Below are positions 1 to 5,669 of a stretch of 8,255 nucleotides of DNA, piece after piece. Position numbers and translations under genes: made by a program. The notes below the pieces were generated by a model. The model did no database searches and had not been told where the DNA came from. It saw only the letters and a list, made by a program, of their open reading frames with translations. The DNA is taken from assembly GCA_958422845.1 (NCBI GenBank), contig CATZPU010000039.1, forward strand, positions 1 through 8,255, written 5' to 3'. How positions within the stretch are numbered: position 1 is the first letter of the stretch; each line of letters begins with the position of its first letter. Source of the stretch: an uncultured Lachnospiraceae bacterium. GTDB lineage: Bacteria > Bacillota > Clostridia > Lachnospirales > Lachnospiraceae.

Positions 1-51
1 CCCACGTATCCAGCTTGGAAGGCTGGTGTTCTACCATTGAACTACACCCGC
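1..51 (-). tRNA. tRNA-Gly (UCC), truncated at window edge
   Basis: Read on the minus strand, the gene begins GCGGGTG at position 51 (5' acceptor strand), followed by a D-arm with TTCAATGGTAGAA. The anticodon arm is CCAGC-CTTCCAA-GCTGG, and the 7-nt loop (positions 15-21) places the anticodon TCC at 17-19. The variable region and T-arm run off the left edge, so the 3' half is missing. It lies 22 nt downstream of tRNA-Pro on the same strand and is probably co-transcribed with it from the promoter at 188-216. Confidence 0.93.
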
Positions 52-73
52 ATATAACGGTCACCTGTGGTAA

Positions 74-148
74 TCGGGGTGACAGGATTCGAACCTGCGA
101 CCTCCTGGTCCCAAACCAGGCGCTCTAGCCAAGCTGAGCCACACCCCG
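74..148 (-). tRNA. tRNA-Pro (UGG)
   Basis: The minus strand gives a complete cloverleaf. The acceptor stem CGGGGTG (142-148) pairs with CACCCCG (75-81), with discriminator A at 74. The anticodon stem CCTGG/CCAGG encloses loop TTTGGGA (109-115), so the anticodon TGG lies at 111-113. The T-loop carries the usual GGTTCGAATCC. The 3' CCA is not encoded (the next bases are TTA), so the CCA-adding enzyme must supply it. UGG is the wobble-reading proline anticodon. A sigma-A-type promoter lies about 40 nt upstream. Confidence 0.96.
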
Positions 149-187
149 TTCAGGTATATCCGGCGTCCTTCGCTTGACGCAAGTTGT

Positions 188-216
188 ATTATAGTATAAG
201 ACCTTCTGAAAGTCAA
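188..216 (-). promoter_or_regulatory. Sigma-A promoter of the tRNA-Pro/tRNA-Gly unit
   Basis: On the minus strand a -35 box TTGACT (211-216) is separated by exactly 17 bp from a perfect -10 box TATAAT (188-193). Transcription should start near 181, about 33 nt before the tRNA-Pro 5' end. The short leader can form a hairpin (GCGTC at 176-180 with GACGC at 163-167), which may help 5' processing. It is the best-matching promoter in the window, as expected for stable-RNA genes. It sits in the 104 bp between the tRNAs and the aldo/keto reductase stop codon, so the tRNAs do not depend on read-through from that gene. Confidence 0.85.
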
Positions 217-252
217 CAACTTTTTTCAAAAAATATACCTGTTTTTTTGTTT

Positions 253-1425
253 TTAGTAAATATGGAAGGTTTTTACCGCCCATTTGAGCATTTTATATTG
301 CGTATTCTCCAATTCCTGCACGGCTTCTCTTAGCATTTCCCGAATAGGAAGCCCCTGCGGACACAGCTTTTCGCACCGTCCGCAGCCGATACACTGCGAA
401 GCGCTCGTCTGTTCGCTGCGCATCACGGTCGACTGCAGGTACTCCTTCATCCCCGATCGTTTTCCTTCTGTGTACTTTGCATTGTACGCATGAAATGCCA
501 TCGGAATATCCACCTTGTTCGGACACGGCATACAGTAGCCGCATCCGGTGCAGCCGACCTTCATGCTTTTTGCGATCTCACGCTTTACGCATTCGATAAG
601 CGCAAGCTGGTCAGGAGGAAGTGCGCCCACGCACGCCTCACCTGCGATCCTCATGTTCTCCTTTACCATCTCTACAGAATTCATGCCGGATAATACGCAC
701 GTCACCTGAGGCTGCGCCCACAGCCAGCGCAGCGCAAGTTCAGCCGGAGTATAGCCCGCCTCCCGTATCAGACGCTTCGCCTCCTTTGGCAGGTCATTTA
801 CGAGACGGCCGCCGCGCAGCGGCTCCATAATGATCACAGGTATCCCTTTTTCTCCTGCGTACAAAAGTCCCTCGCGCCCCGCCTGCGTATGCTCGTCCAG
901 ATAATTGTACTGTATCTGGCAGAAATCCCAGTCATACGCGTCGAGCAGCGCCTTAAAATTTGCCGTATTTCCATGATAGGAAAAACCGATATTGCGTATC
1001 TGACCGGCTGCGCGTTTTTCTTCGAGCCAGTCGCCTATGCCGTAGGAGAGAAGCTTTTCCCACGTCTTTACGTCGTTTAACATATGCATCAGATAATAGT
1101 CGATATAGTCCGTCCGGAGCCGGTGCAGCTCCTCCCCGAACTTTTTCTGTGCGCCCGCCGCAGAGCGGATCAGGTAATGCGGCAGCTTTGTCGCCAGATA
1201 AACGTCCTCGCGGCAGTGATTGCGCGCCAGTATCTCTCCGACTGCCTCCTCGTTGCCCGGATAGACGTACGCCGTATCGAGATAATTGACGCCGCTTCTG
1301 ATGGCGTACATCAGCTCTCTCTCCGCCTTATCCAGATCGATCTCCGATCCATTTTTTGTAAAACGCATACATCCGTATCCTAAAACGGATAATTCTCTTC
1401 CGGCTCTGTCTTTACGGTACTTCAT
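253..1425 (-). CDS. Aldo/keto reductase with C-terminal 2x[4Fe-4S] ferredoxin domain
   Basis: The 390-residue protein has an NAD(P)H-dependent aldo/keto reductase TIM barrel at about residues 1-280 and a bacterial ferredoxin-like domain at about 285-360. The catalytic tetrad is visible: D50 and Y55 in DTAYVY, K80 in ATKLPH and H114 in LMHML. Two cysteine clusters follow, CTGCGYCMPCP (C292, C295, C298, C301) and CIGCGRCEKLCP (C345, C348, C351, C355), each expected to hold one [4Fe-4S]. Known family members of this size and layout are cytoplasmic and common in anaerobic Firmicutes; most have no defined substrate. The clusters suggest electrons pass between ferredoxin-like partners and the carbonyl substrate (inference). 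The ATG lies 3 nt after the stop of the hydroxy-acid enzyme and has no good RBS of its own, which points to translational coupling. No convincing terminator hairpin follows the stop. Confidence 0.93.
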   Translation of the reverse strand: MKYRKDRAGRELSVLGYGCMRFTKNGSEIDLDKAERELMYAIRSGVNYLDTAYVYPGNEEAVGEILARNHCREDVYLATKLPHYLIRSAAGAQKKFGEELHRLRTDYIDYYLMHMLNDVKTWEKLLSYGIGDWLEEKRAAGQIRNIGFSYHGNTANFKALLDAYDWDFCQIQYNYLDEHTQAGREGLLYAGEKGIPVIIMEPLRGGRLVNDLPKEAKRLIREAGYTPAELALRWLWAQPQVTCVLSGMNSVEMVKENMRIAGEACVGALPPDQLALIECVKREIAKSMKVGCTGCGYCMPCPNKVDIPMAFHAYNAKYTEGKRSGMKEYLQSTVMRSEQTSASQCIGCGRCEKLCPQGLPIREMLREAVQELENTQYKMLKWAVKTFHIY

Positions 1426-1428
1426 CGC

Positions 1429-2445
1429 CTAACGCACCATATCCCGCGTAATTGACGCAAGATCCTTCGCACCGCACATTGCCATCGTATCTGCAAGCTC
1501 CGCACCGATTTTTTCAATATAAAGCTTCACGCCCTCTTCTCCGCCGCCGAATACAGCCGGAACGAACGGGCGGCAGATTAGGACGCCGTCTGCGCCGAGC
1601 GCCAGCGCTTTAAATACATCGACGCCGTTTCTGATCCCGCCGTCTACAAGTATCTTCACGCCGCTTCCCGCAAGCGCGTCAGCGATCTCAGGAAGTACCT
1701 CCGCCGTTGCCGCACACTGATCGAGCACACGGCCGCCGTGATTGCTGACTACGATTCCTGCCGCCCCTGCTTCCTTCGCCTTCAGAGCACCTTTGACGCT
1801 CATGATCCCTTTCACAATAAACGGCACGCCTGCCAGTTTTGCAACCTCTGCAAGCTCTGCGACTGTCTTGCTTCCTGCCGGAGGCGTCATATTTTTCAAA
1901 AACGGAAGACCTGCCGCGTCAATGTCCATCGCGACCGCAAAGCTTCCCGCGCTCTTACAGAGCTCCATTTTTTCTTTGATCAACCCGATATTCCACGGCT
2001 TGACCGTCGGTACGCCGACGCCGCCTTCAGCTGCGATCGCCTGCGTTGCTCCCTCCATAACTGCGGGGTTGACGCCGTCTCCCGTAAACGCGGCGATCCC
2101 GCTCTCGTGACACGCCTTTACGAGCACGTTGTTGTATGTAAGGTCGCTATACTTTTCCCCGTAATGCAGATTTACCGCGCCGACAGGTCCCGCAAAAAAC
2201 GGATACCGAAATGTGCGCCCGAACAGCTCCAGAGACGTATCCGGCACATGATTCTCACAGATCGTATCCATGACAACGCGCACTTCCTGCCACTTATCAT
2301 AATTGCGGATCGCCGTATCGCCTGTTCCTTTTGCTCCCGGTCCGGGCATCTGATTTCTGCACGCCCTGCCGTTGCAGACGCTGCACGCTTTACAATACGC
2401 TCCGATACACCCTCTCGCCTGCTCCAATACCTCCTGATAGTTCAT
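1429..2445 (-). CDS. FMN-dependent alpha-hydroxy-acid oxidising enzyme (lactate/glycolate oxidase family) with Cys-rich N-terminus
   Basis: The 338-residue protein belongs to the FMN-dependent alpha-hydroxy-acid dehydrogenase family, which oxidises 2-hydroxy acids such as lactate to 2-oxo acids. The signature SNHGGR is at 234-239, with H236 as expected catalytic base and R239 as substrate-binding arginine. K212 (IVKGI) fits the conserved flavin-N1 lysine, and DGGIR (268-272) the FMN phosphate region. Residues 13-29 are unusual for the classical family: cysteines at 13, 18, 21, 24 and 29 could bind a metal or Fe-S cluster. I chose the ATG at 2443-2445 because AAAGGAG lies 9 nt upstream; a GTG at 2464-2466 in the same frame has no such site. 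The protein is shorter than glycolate oxidase (~360 residues). The exact substrate, and whether it uses O2 or another acceptor, cannot be read; in an anaerobe a dehydrogenase role is more likely. Confidence 0.88.
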   Translation of the reverse strand: MNYQEVLEQARGCIGAYCKACSVCNGRACRNQMPGPGAKGTGDTAIRNYDKWQEVRVVMDTICENHVPDTSLELFGRTFRYPFFAGPVGAVNLHYGEKYSDLTYNNVLVKACHESGIAAFTGDGVNPAVMEGATQAIAAEGGVGVPTVKPWNIGLIKEKMELCKSAGSFAVAMDIDAAGLPFLKNMTPPAGSKTVAELAEVAKLAGVPFIVKGIMSVKGALKAKEAGAAGIVVSNHGGRVLDQCAATAEVLPEIADALAGSGVKILVDGGIRNGVDVFKALALGADGVLICRPFVPAVFGGGEEGVKLYIEKIGAELADTMAMCGAKDLASITRDMVR

Positions 2446-2454
2446 CCTGCATCT

Positions 2455-2461
2455 CTCCTTT
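2455..2461 (-). promoter_or_regulatory. RBS fixing the start of the hydroxy-acid enzyme
   Basis: AAAGGAG on the minus strand lies 9 nt before the ATG at 2443-2445. It overlaps the codons that would follow the upstream GTG, so it argues for the shorter 338-residue product. Confidence 0.8.
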
Positions 2462-2510
2462 ATCACTGTTTTGCAGCCATTTACTGCCGCATCCTTTTAT
2501 AATATCCGTC

Positions 2511-3857
2511 TTATCCCTGTTTGGAAAATACCTTTTTCATCACGTAGAAATAGCTTGGGATCAGTATCATATCCGCGCCAAGCCACGCAAGAACCTCTGC
2601 GTAAAATATGCCGCTCTCTCCGAAAAGCGCCGGAAGGATCAGCGCAGCTCCGGTACGCATCACAAACTCCGCAACGCCTGAGAGCATCGGCAGGACCGTA
2701 TTTCCAAGTCCCTGTATGCAGCTTCGCACGACATGCAGCAGATACAGCACCGGAAGACACAGCGCCATAATACTCAGATAATGGAAGGCGACCGCAAGCG
2801 CCGCTTCCCCCGTTCCTCCGTCCGCTGTAATAAAACAGCCGAGGATCAGCCGTCCGAAAATGAGCATCAGCGCTGTGATCACGCAGGAAGTGATCATAGA
2901 GATCACGATCGCGGCACGCATTCCGCGCGCGACGCGCTCCCCCTTACCTGCGCCCATATTCTGCCCTGCATACGTCACCATCGCATAGCCGTAAGAGGTG
3001 GCAGCCGTCTCCAAAAGCCCGTACAGCTTATTTGTCGCTGTAAATCCGGCGATAAATACGACGCCGAAGCCATTTACCACGGTCTGCACGATCATACCGC
3101 CGACGGAAATAACGGCATTCTGAAACGCCATAGGCGCTCCGAGCAGCATAAGCCGGATACAGAGCGCCCGCTCCGGTCTGCGTGATTCTCCCTCGGAATG
3201 AAGAACGTCGATCCTCCTGATATGCCAGAAGCAGTAAACTGCCGAGAAAAACTGCGCAAGCACCGTCGCTATGGCAGCCCCCTGCACGCCCCAGCCGAAT
3301 ACCGGAACAAAAAGAAGATCGAGCCCGATATTTACGAGCGCGGCAAGCACCATCGCCACAAGAGGCGTCCTGCCGTTTCCAAGGGAACGCAGGATGGACG
3401 CCGCCAGATTGTACGCCATCACGACGGGAATACCGCCGAATAAGATTCTCAGATACGCCACGGAGATCGGCTTGATCTCCTTTGGCGTATGTAAAAGCGT
3501 CAGCACTGCATCGGCTGCTCCCTGCGTCAGTACGGTCAGAATGACCGCACAGAGCGCCGCAAGAAATACGGAATTTGCGACGACCTGACGCAGTCTCTTA
3601 TATTCGCCCGATCCGAATTTCTGTGCCATCAAAATCGCAAACCCCTGCGTAAAGCCCTGTATCGCGCCGAGCGCAAGCCAGTTCAGCCATTCCACCGCGC
3701 CAAGCGCAGCCAGAGCTTCGACTCCGAGCACCTTTCCCACCACCGCCGTATCTACGATGGTATATAACTGCTGAAAAATATTGCCTGCCATCAGCGGTAG
3801 CGAAAAAAGGAGCAGCAGACGCCACGGTCTGCCCTCCGTCAGATTATTCGTTTTCAT
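2511..3857 (-). CDS. MATE family efflux transporter
   Basis: The 448-residue integral membrane protein has about twelve hydrophobic helices in two related halves, matching the size and topology of MATE (multidrug and toxic compound extrusion) antiporters. The N-terminal signature region reads PLMAGNIFQQLYTIVDTAVVG (about residues 21-41). The duplicated glycine-rich motifs ILRSLGNGRTPL in the first half and CIQGLGNTVLPM in the second are typical of the family. MATE pumps export cationic drugs or metabolites against a Na+ or H+ gradient; the substrate here cannot be predicted. The ATG has only a modest RBS (AGGATAAAGAG). It starts 42 nt after the ZIP transporter stop and ends 65 nt before the hydroxy-acid enzyme start, so it probably belongs to the same transcript. 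Confidence 0.93.
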   Translation of the reverse strand: MKTNNLTEGRPWRLLLLFSLPLMAGNIFQQLYTIVDTAVVGKVLGVEALAALGAVEWLNWLALGAIQGFTQGFAILMAQKFGSGEYKRLRQVVANSVFLAALCAVILTVLTQGAADAVLTLLHTPKEIKPISVAYLRILFGGIPVVMAYNLAASILRSLGNGRTPLVAMVLAALVNIGLDLLFVPVFGWGVQGAAIATVLAQFFSAVYCFWHIRRIDVLHSEGESRRPERALCIRLMLLGAPMAFQNAVISVGGMIVQTVVNGFGVVFIAGFTATNKLYGLLETAATSYGYAMVTYAGQNMGAGKGERVARGMRAAIVISMITSCVITALMLIFGRLILGCFITADGGTGEAALAVAFHYLSIMALCLPVLYLLHVVRSCIQGLGNTVLPMLSGVAEFVMRTGAALILPALFGESGIFYAEVLAWLGADMILIPSYFYVMKKVFSKQG

Positions 3858-3899
3858 AACTCTTTATCCTGCCTGTAAAATTATGTTTTTTCTTCTGTG

Positions 3900-4682
3900 T
3901 CAGCCAAGCGCCACATCAAGCACCATCATCAGGGCGAATCCGACCGCAAAACCGATCGTTCCGAGATTGCTGTGCTTTCCCTCCGCTGTCTCCGGTATCA
4001 GCTCCTCCACAACGACATAGAGCATCGCTCCCGCCGCGAACGAAAGCAGATACGGCAAAAGCGGCGTGATCCGGCGTGAGAGCAGGAGCGTCACAATGCC
4101 CGCTATCGGCTCTACCACTCCTGAGAGAACGCCCTTTACAAAAGCATTCATCCGTGATACGCCCGCCTCGCTGCGAAGCGGCAGACTGATGATCGCCCCT
4201 TCCGGAAAATTCTGGATCGCAATTCCGATCGAGAGTGCGAACGCTCCCGCAAGCGTGATCTCCGCCTGATCGGCAAGCATTCCCGCAAAAATGACGCCGA
4301 CTGCCATCCCCTCAGGGATATTATGCAGCGTTACCGCAAGCAGCAGCATCGTCGTTCTTCTAAGCTTCGTCTGCGGTCCCTCAGCCTCAGTCTCCCCAAG
4401 ATGCAGGTGCGGAATGAGTTTATCCATCGCAAGTAAAAAAACGAAGCCGGCTCCAAGTCCCACGACTGCCGGAACAAATGCAAACCGTCCCATTTTTTCC
4501 GACATATCCATGGACGGGATCAAAAGCGACCATACAGAGGCAGCCACCATAACGCCTGACGCAAAGCCAAGCAAAGATTTCTGCACTTTCTGATTTAACC
4601 CGCTTCGCAGAAAAAATACGCAGGCTGCTCCCGCGCTCGTTCCGATAAACGGCAGAAGCAGTCCGGCTATGATCTCTTTCAT
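3900..4682 (-). CDS. ZIP family metal transporter (GufA-like)
   Basis: The 260-residue membrane protein has about eight predicted helices. The two metal-site motifs of ZIP transporters are intact: HNIPEG (H120, N121, P123, E124) in the fourth helix region and QNFPEG (Q157, N158, P160, E161) in the fifth. EELIPE (226-231) near the end fits the seventh helix. A short histidine-containing loop (PHLHLGE, 91-97) precedes the first motif. ZIP proteins bring Zn2+, Fe2+ or Mn2+ into the cytoplasm; the actual metal is not readable. The length matches GufA-type bacterial ZIPs. I chose the ATG at 4680-4682 because AAAGGAG lies 8 nt upstream and the membrane segment starts at once. The open frame continues 31 codons upstream but runs across the probable promoter at 4714-4743. 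No classical Fur, Zur or MntR box is recognised. Confidence 0.92.
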   Translation of the reverse strand: MKEIIAGLLLPFIGTSAGAACVFFLRSGLNQKVQKSLLGFASGVMVAASVWSLLIPSMDMSEKMGRFAFVPAVVGLGAGFVFLLAMDKLIPHLHLGETEAEGPQTKLRRTTMLLLAVTLHNIPEGMAVGVIFAGMLADQAEITLAGAFALSIGIAIQNFPEGAIISLPLRSEAGVSRMNAFVKGVLSGVVEPIAGIVTLLLSRRITPLLPYLLSFAAGAMLYVVVEELIPETAEGKHSNLGTIGFAVGFALMMVLDVALG

Positions 4683-4690
4683 CGTATAAG

Positions 4691-4697
4691 CTCCTTT
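4691..4697 (-). promoter_or_regulatory. RBS fixing the start of the ZIP transporter
   Basis: AAAGGAG on the minus strand, 8 nt before the ATG at 4680-4682. It shows that the in-frame upstream extension is leader rather than coding sequence. Confidence 0.82.
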
Positions 4698-4713
4698 ATC
4701 TATTGATGCGCTT

Positions 4714-4743
4714 ATATTATCATATCCGGACTGCATCCAACAA
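4714..4743 (-). promoter_or_regulatory. Probable promoter of the ZIP-MATE-oxidoreductase genes
   Basis: On the minus strand TTGTTG (4738-4743) lies 18 bp before TAATAT (4714-4719). A TG one base upstream of the -10 (4721-4722) gives an extended -10. The match to sigma-A consensus is moderate. It lies about 30 bp upstream of the ZIP start codon, correctly oriented, and all downstream gaps in the run to the aldo/keto reductase are 65 nt or less. It is therefore the best candidate for a four-gene transcript. Confidence 0.5.
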
Positions 4744-4802
4744 GTGTCTGACCGTACATTTTTTTCGATTTCCAATTCCTGCTTTTTTTCGACAATTCTC
4801 TC

Positions 4803-4822
4803 CTGCCTGTCGGCAGTTTTTT
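4803..4822 (+). terminator. Intrinsic terminator reading on the plus strand
   Basis: On the plus strand CTGCC (4803-4807), loop TGTC and GGCAG (4812-4816) form a 5-bp hairpin followed directly by six T (4817-4822). This is a small intrinsic terminator. On the minus strand the hairpin is preceded by A6 and followed by GAGAGAA, so it would not terminate the nitroreductase transcript. No plus-strand gene is visible to its left, which is odd. Confidence 0.55.
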
Positions 4823-4827
4823 ATCCG

Positions 4828-5406
4828 TCAGTTTAGAAGAACGTCAGAAAGTTTTCTCTTCGGAACGTAGTGGACGTCATTCTCATCGCGGTAATACGCC
4901 GTCGGCTCCCCTTTTTCTATCTCCGTCAGCACGACCTTCTCCGCGGGCTTTCCGACCGCCACGATCAGAAGCGGCGCAAGATTTTCCGCCAGCGAAAGCG
5001 CCTCCTTTACCTCGCCTGCATGAAAGTTGCCGATCATACAGCCTCCAAGTCCCATTTCCGTCGCTGCAAGCAGCATCGTCTGCGCGGCGATCCCCACATC
5101 TTTCTGAAACCGCGCCAGAGACTCCCATACGTCCGTATTCTGACAGATCACAATATACCCTGTCGGACGCATTCCGGGATGCGGAAGCGTTATGTCAGGA
5201 AGATTTTTCGCCCATTTTGTCAGCGGAAAGATCCGGTCCACATCCTCCTTCTCCCATGCAAGATAATACTGAAACGGCTGCATATTCACACTGGACGCCG
5301 CAAGTCTTGCACAGTCGACCATCTCCGTAAGCTCTTCTCTTGTCACGCGGCGGCTTTCATCAAAACCGCGGTAGCTCCTGTTTGCTTTTACAAGCTCCTT
5401 AAACAT
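4828..5406 (-). CDS. Nitroreductase family FMN oxidoreductase
   Basis: The 192-residue protein fits the nitroreductase superfamily of small homodimeric FMN enzymes that use NAD(P)H to reduce nitro groups, quinones or related compounds in the cytoplasm. NRSYRGF (9-15) is the N-terminal FMN-phosphate motif. S39-V-N-M-Q-P44 fits the second flavin-contact segment. DVGIAAQTMLLAATEMGLGG (103-122) is the typical dimer-interface/FMN helix, and VGKP (151-154) the C-terminal flavin contact. The physiological substrate is unknown. The ATG at 5404-5406 is supported by AAGAAGGTG 6 nt upstream and by alignment of the motif to residue 10. An open frame continues 55 codons upstream, but those codons run through the structured element and resemble no nitroreductase domain. 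The gene probably has its own promoter (5617-5645) and an unusual ~200-nt leader. Confidence 0.92.
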   Translation of the reverse strand: MFKELVKANRSYRGFDESRRVTREELTEMVDCARLAASSVNMQPFQYYLAWEKEDVDRIFPLTKWAKNLPDITLPHPGMRPTGYIVICQNTDVWESLARFQKDVGIAAQTMLLAATEMGLGGCMIGNFHAGEVKEALSLAENLAPLLIVAVGKPAEKVVLTEIEKGEPTAYYRDENDVHYVPKRKLSDVLLN

Positions 5407-5412
5407 TTTCTG

Positions 5413-5421
5413 CACCTTCTT
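5413..5421 (-). promoter_or_regulatory. RBS of the nitroreductase
   Basis: AAGAAGGTG on the minus strand, 6 nt before the ATG at 5404-5406. The overlapping hexamer GGTGCA (5411-5416) is exactly complementary to TGCACC in the apical part of the second hairpin of the leader element (5498-5503), so pairing that hides the site is possible. Confidence 0.75.
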
Positions 5422-5435
5422 TGTTAAATGATAAA

Positions 5436-5602
5436 ATGCCTGACGAATTGTTTCGTGCTTCGCACTCCCACAATTCTGCCCCAAATTCGGATATCGTGGT
5501 GCATACGCCCCACTTTTATCCTCATTTTTGGGGCGGGTCATAAAGGCATAAAACCACTTATGCGCAAGCACAACGTGGTTTATGACCTTTTGACCCTGGC
5601 AT
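5436..5602 (-). other. Compact three-hairpin structured element in the nitroreductase leader
   Basis: Four nested or adjacent inverted repeats fill this stretch almost completely. An outer stem ATGCC (5436-5440)/GGCAT (5598-5602) closes the element. Hairpin 1: GAATTGT (5445-5451)/ACAATTC (5470-5476) with inner GTGC/GCAC (5455-5465). Hairpin 2: GCCCCAAA (5478-5485)/TTTGGGGC (5527-5534), then GGATA/TATCC (5489-5493/5517-5521), then GTGG/CCAC (5496-5499/5510-5513). Hairpin 3: 5535-5557 with 5575-5596, about 21 pairs with single-base bulges. The hairpins are joined by 0-4 nt, so the whole can fold as a four-way junction. It lies inside the predicted 5' leader of the nitroreductase and ends 14 nt before the RBS. 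It could be a regulatory RNA or a dispersed palindromic repeat; I cannot assign it to a named class. The structure is seen in the sequence; the function is unknown. Confidence 0.72.
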
Positions 5603-5612
5603 CATAAGATGC
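5599..5612 (-). repeat. Small hairpin at the predicted transcript 5' end
   Basis: GCATC-ATAA-GATGC forms a 5-bp hairpin with a 4-nt loop. It shares bases 5599-5602 with the outer stem of the adjacent structured element, so the two folds exclude each other. The 10-mer CATCATAAGA within it recurs at 5616-5625, 16 bp away, duplicating the -10 hexamer TATGAT of the minus strand. Confidence 0.55.
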
Positions 5613-5616
5613 TTCC

Positions 5617-5645
5617 ATCATAAGACATTTTTTAAAAAATGTAAA
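5617..5645 (-). promoter_or_regulatory. Sigma-A promoter of the nitroreductase
   Basis: On the minus strand TTTACA (5640-5645) is separated by 17 bp from TATGAT (5617-5622). Each hexamer has one mismatch to consensus and the spacer is AT-rich. The expected start is near 5610, giving a leader of about 200 nt before the ATG at 5406. The gap after the Mur ligase stop contains no other comparable promoter. Confidence 0.7.
5625..5642. repeat. Perfect 18-bp AT palindrome inside the promoter
   Basis: ACATTTTTTAAAAAATGT is a perfect inverted repeat with no spacer. It overlaps the -35 box and fills most of the spacer of the promoter at 5617-5645, the position of a repressor operator. It also follows the Mur ligase stop by 27 bp, but with only two G-C pairs it would be a poor terminator. 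Confidence 0.6.
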
Positions 5646-5669
5646 TCCCCCGCATGCCGCTTCGTCTCC

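Noticed and set aside
217..252. Possible terminator after the aldo/keto reductase
   Set aside because: Only an A/T-only TTTTTTGAAAAAA pairing is present, with no GC-containing stem, so I do not call it.
1738..2502. Long plus-strand reading frame (254 codons) opposite the hydroxy-acid enzyme
   Set aside because: It lies antisense to a gene with clear catalytic motifs, has no recognisable domain and a low-complexity Arg/His/Cys-rich composition typical of shadow frames.
4683..4775. In-frame 31-codon N-terminal extension of the ZIP transporter
   Set aside because: It crosses the likely promoter, and a good RBS precedes the internal ATG at 4680-4682, where the first membrane helix begins.
5625..5642. 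AT palindrome as intrinsic terminator of the Mur ligase transcript
   Set aside because: The stem is nearly all A-T and is not followed by a separate T-tract on the minus strand, so it would terminate poorly; its overlap with a promoter explains it better.
5436..5645. CRISPR array or insertion sequence with transposase
   Set aside because: There are no regularly spaced identical repeats with unique spacers, no transposase frame, and no clear flanking target duplication; the pattern is nested inverted repeats.
5627..5650. Seven-codon mini-ORF after the Mur ligase stop, with a GGAG-like site overlapping that stop
   Set aside because: It is too short to support from one sequence and overlaps the promoter and palindrome; a chance ATG is likely.
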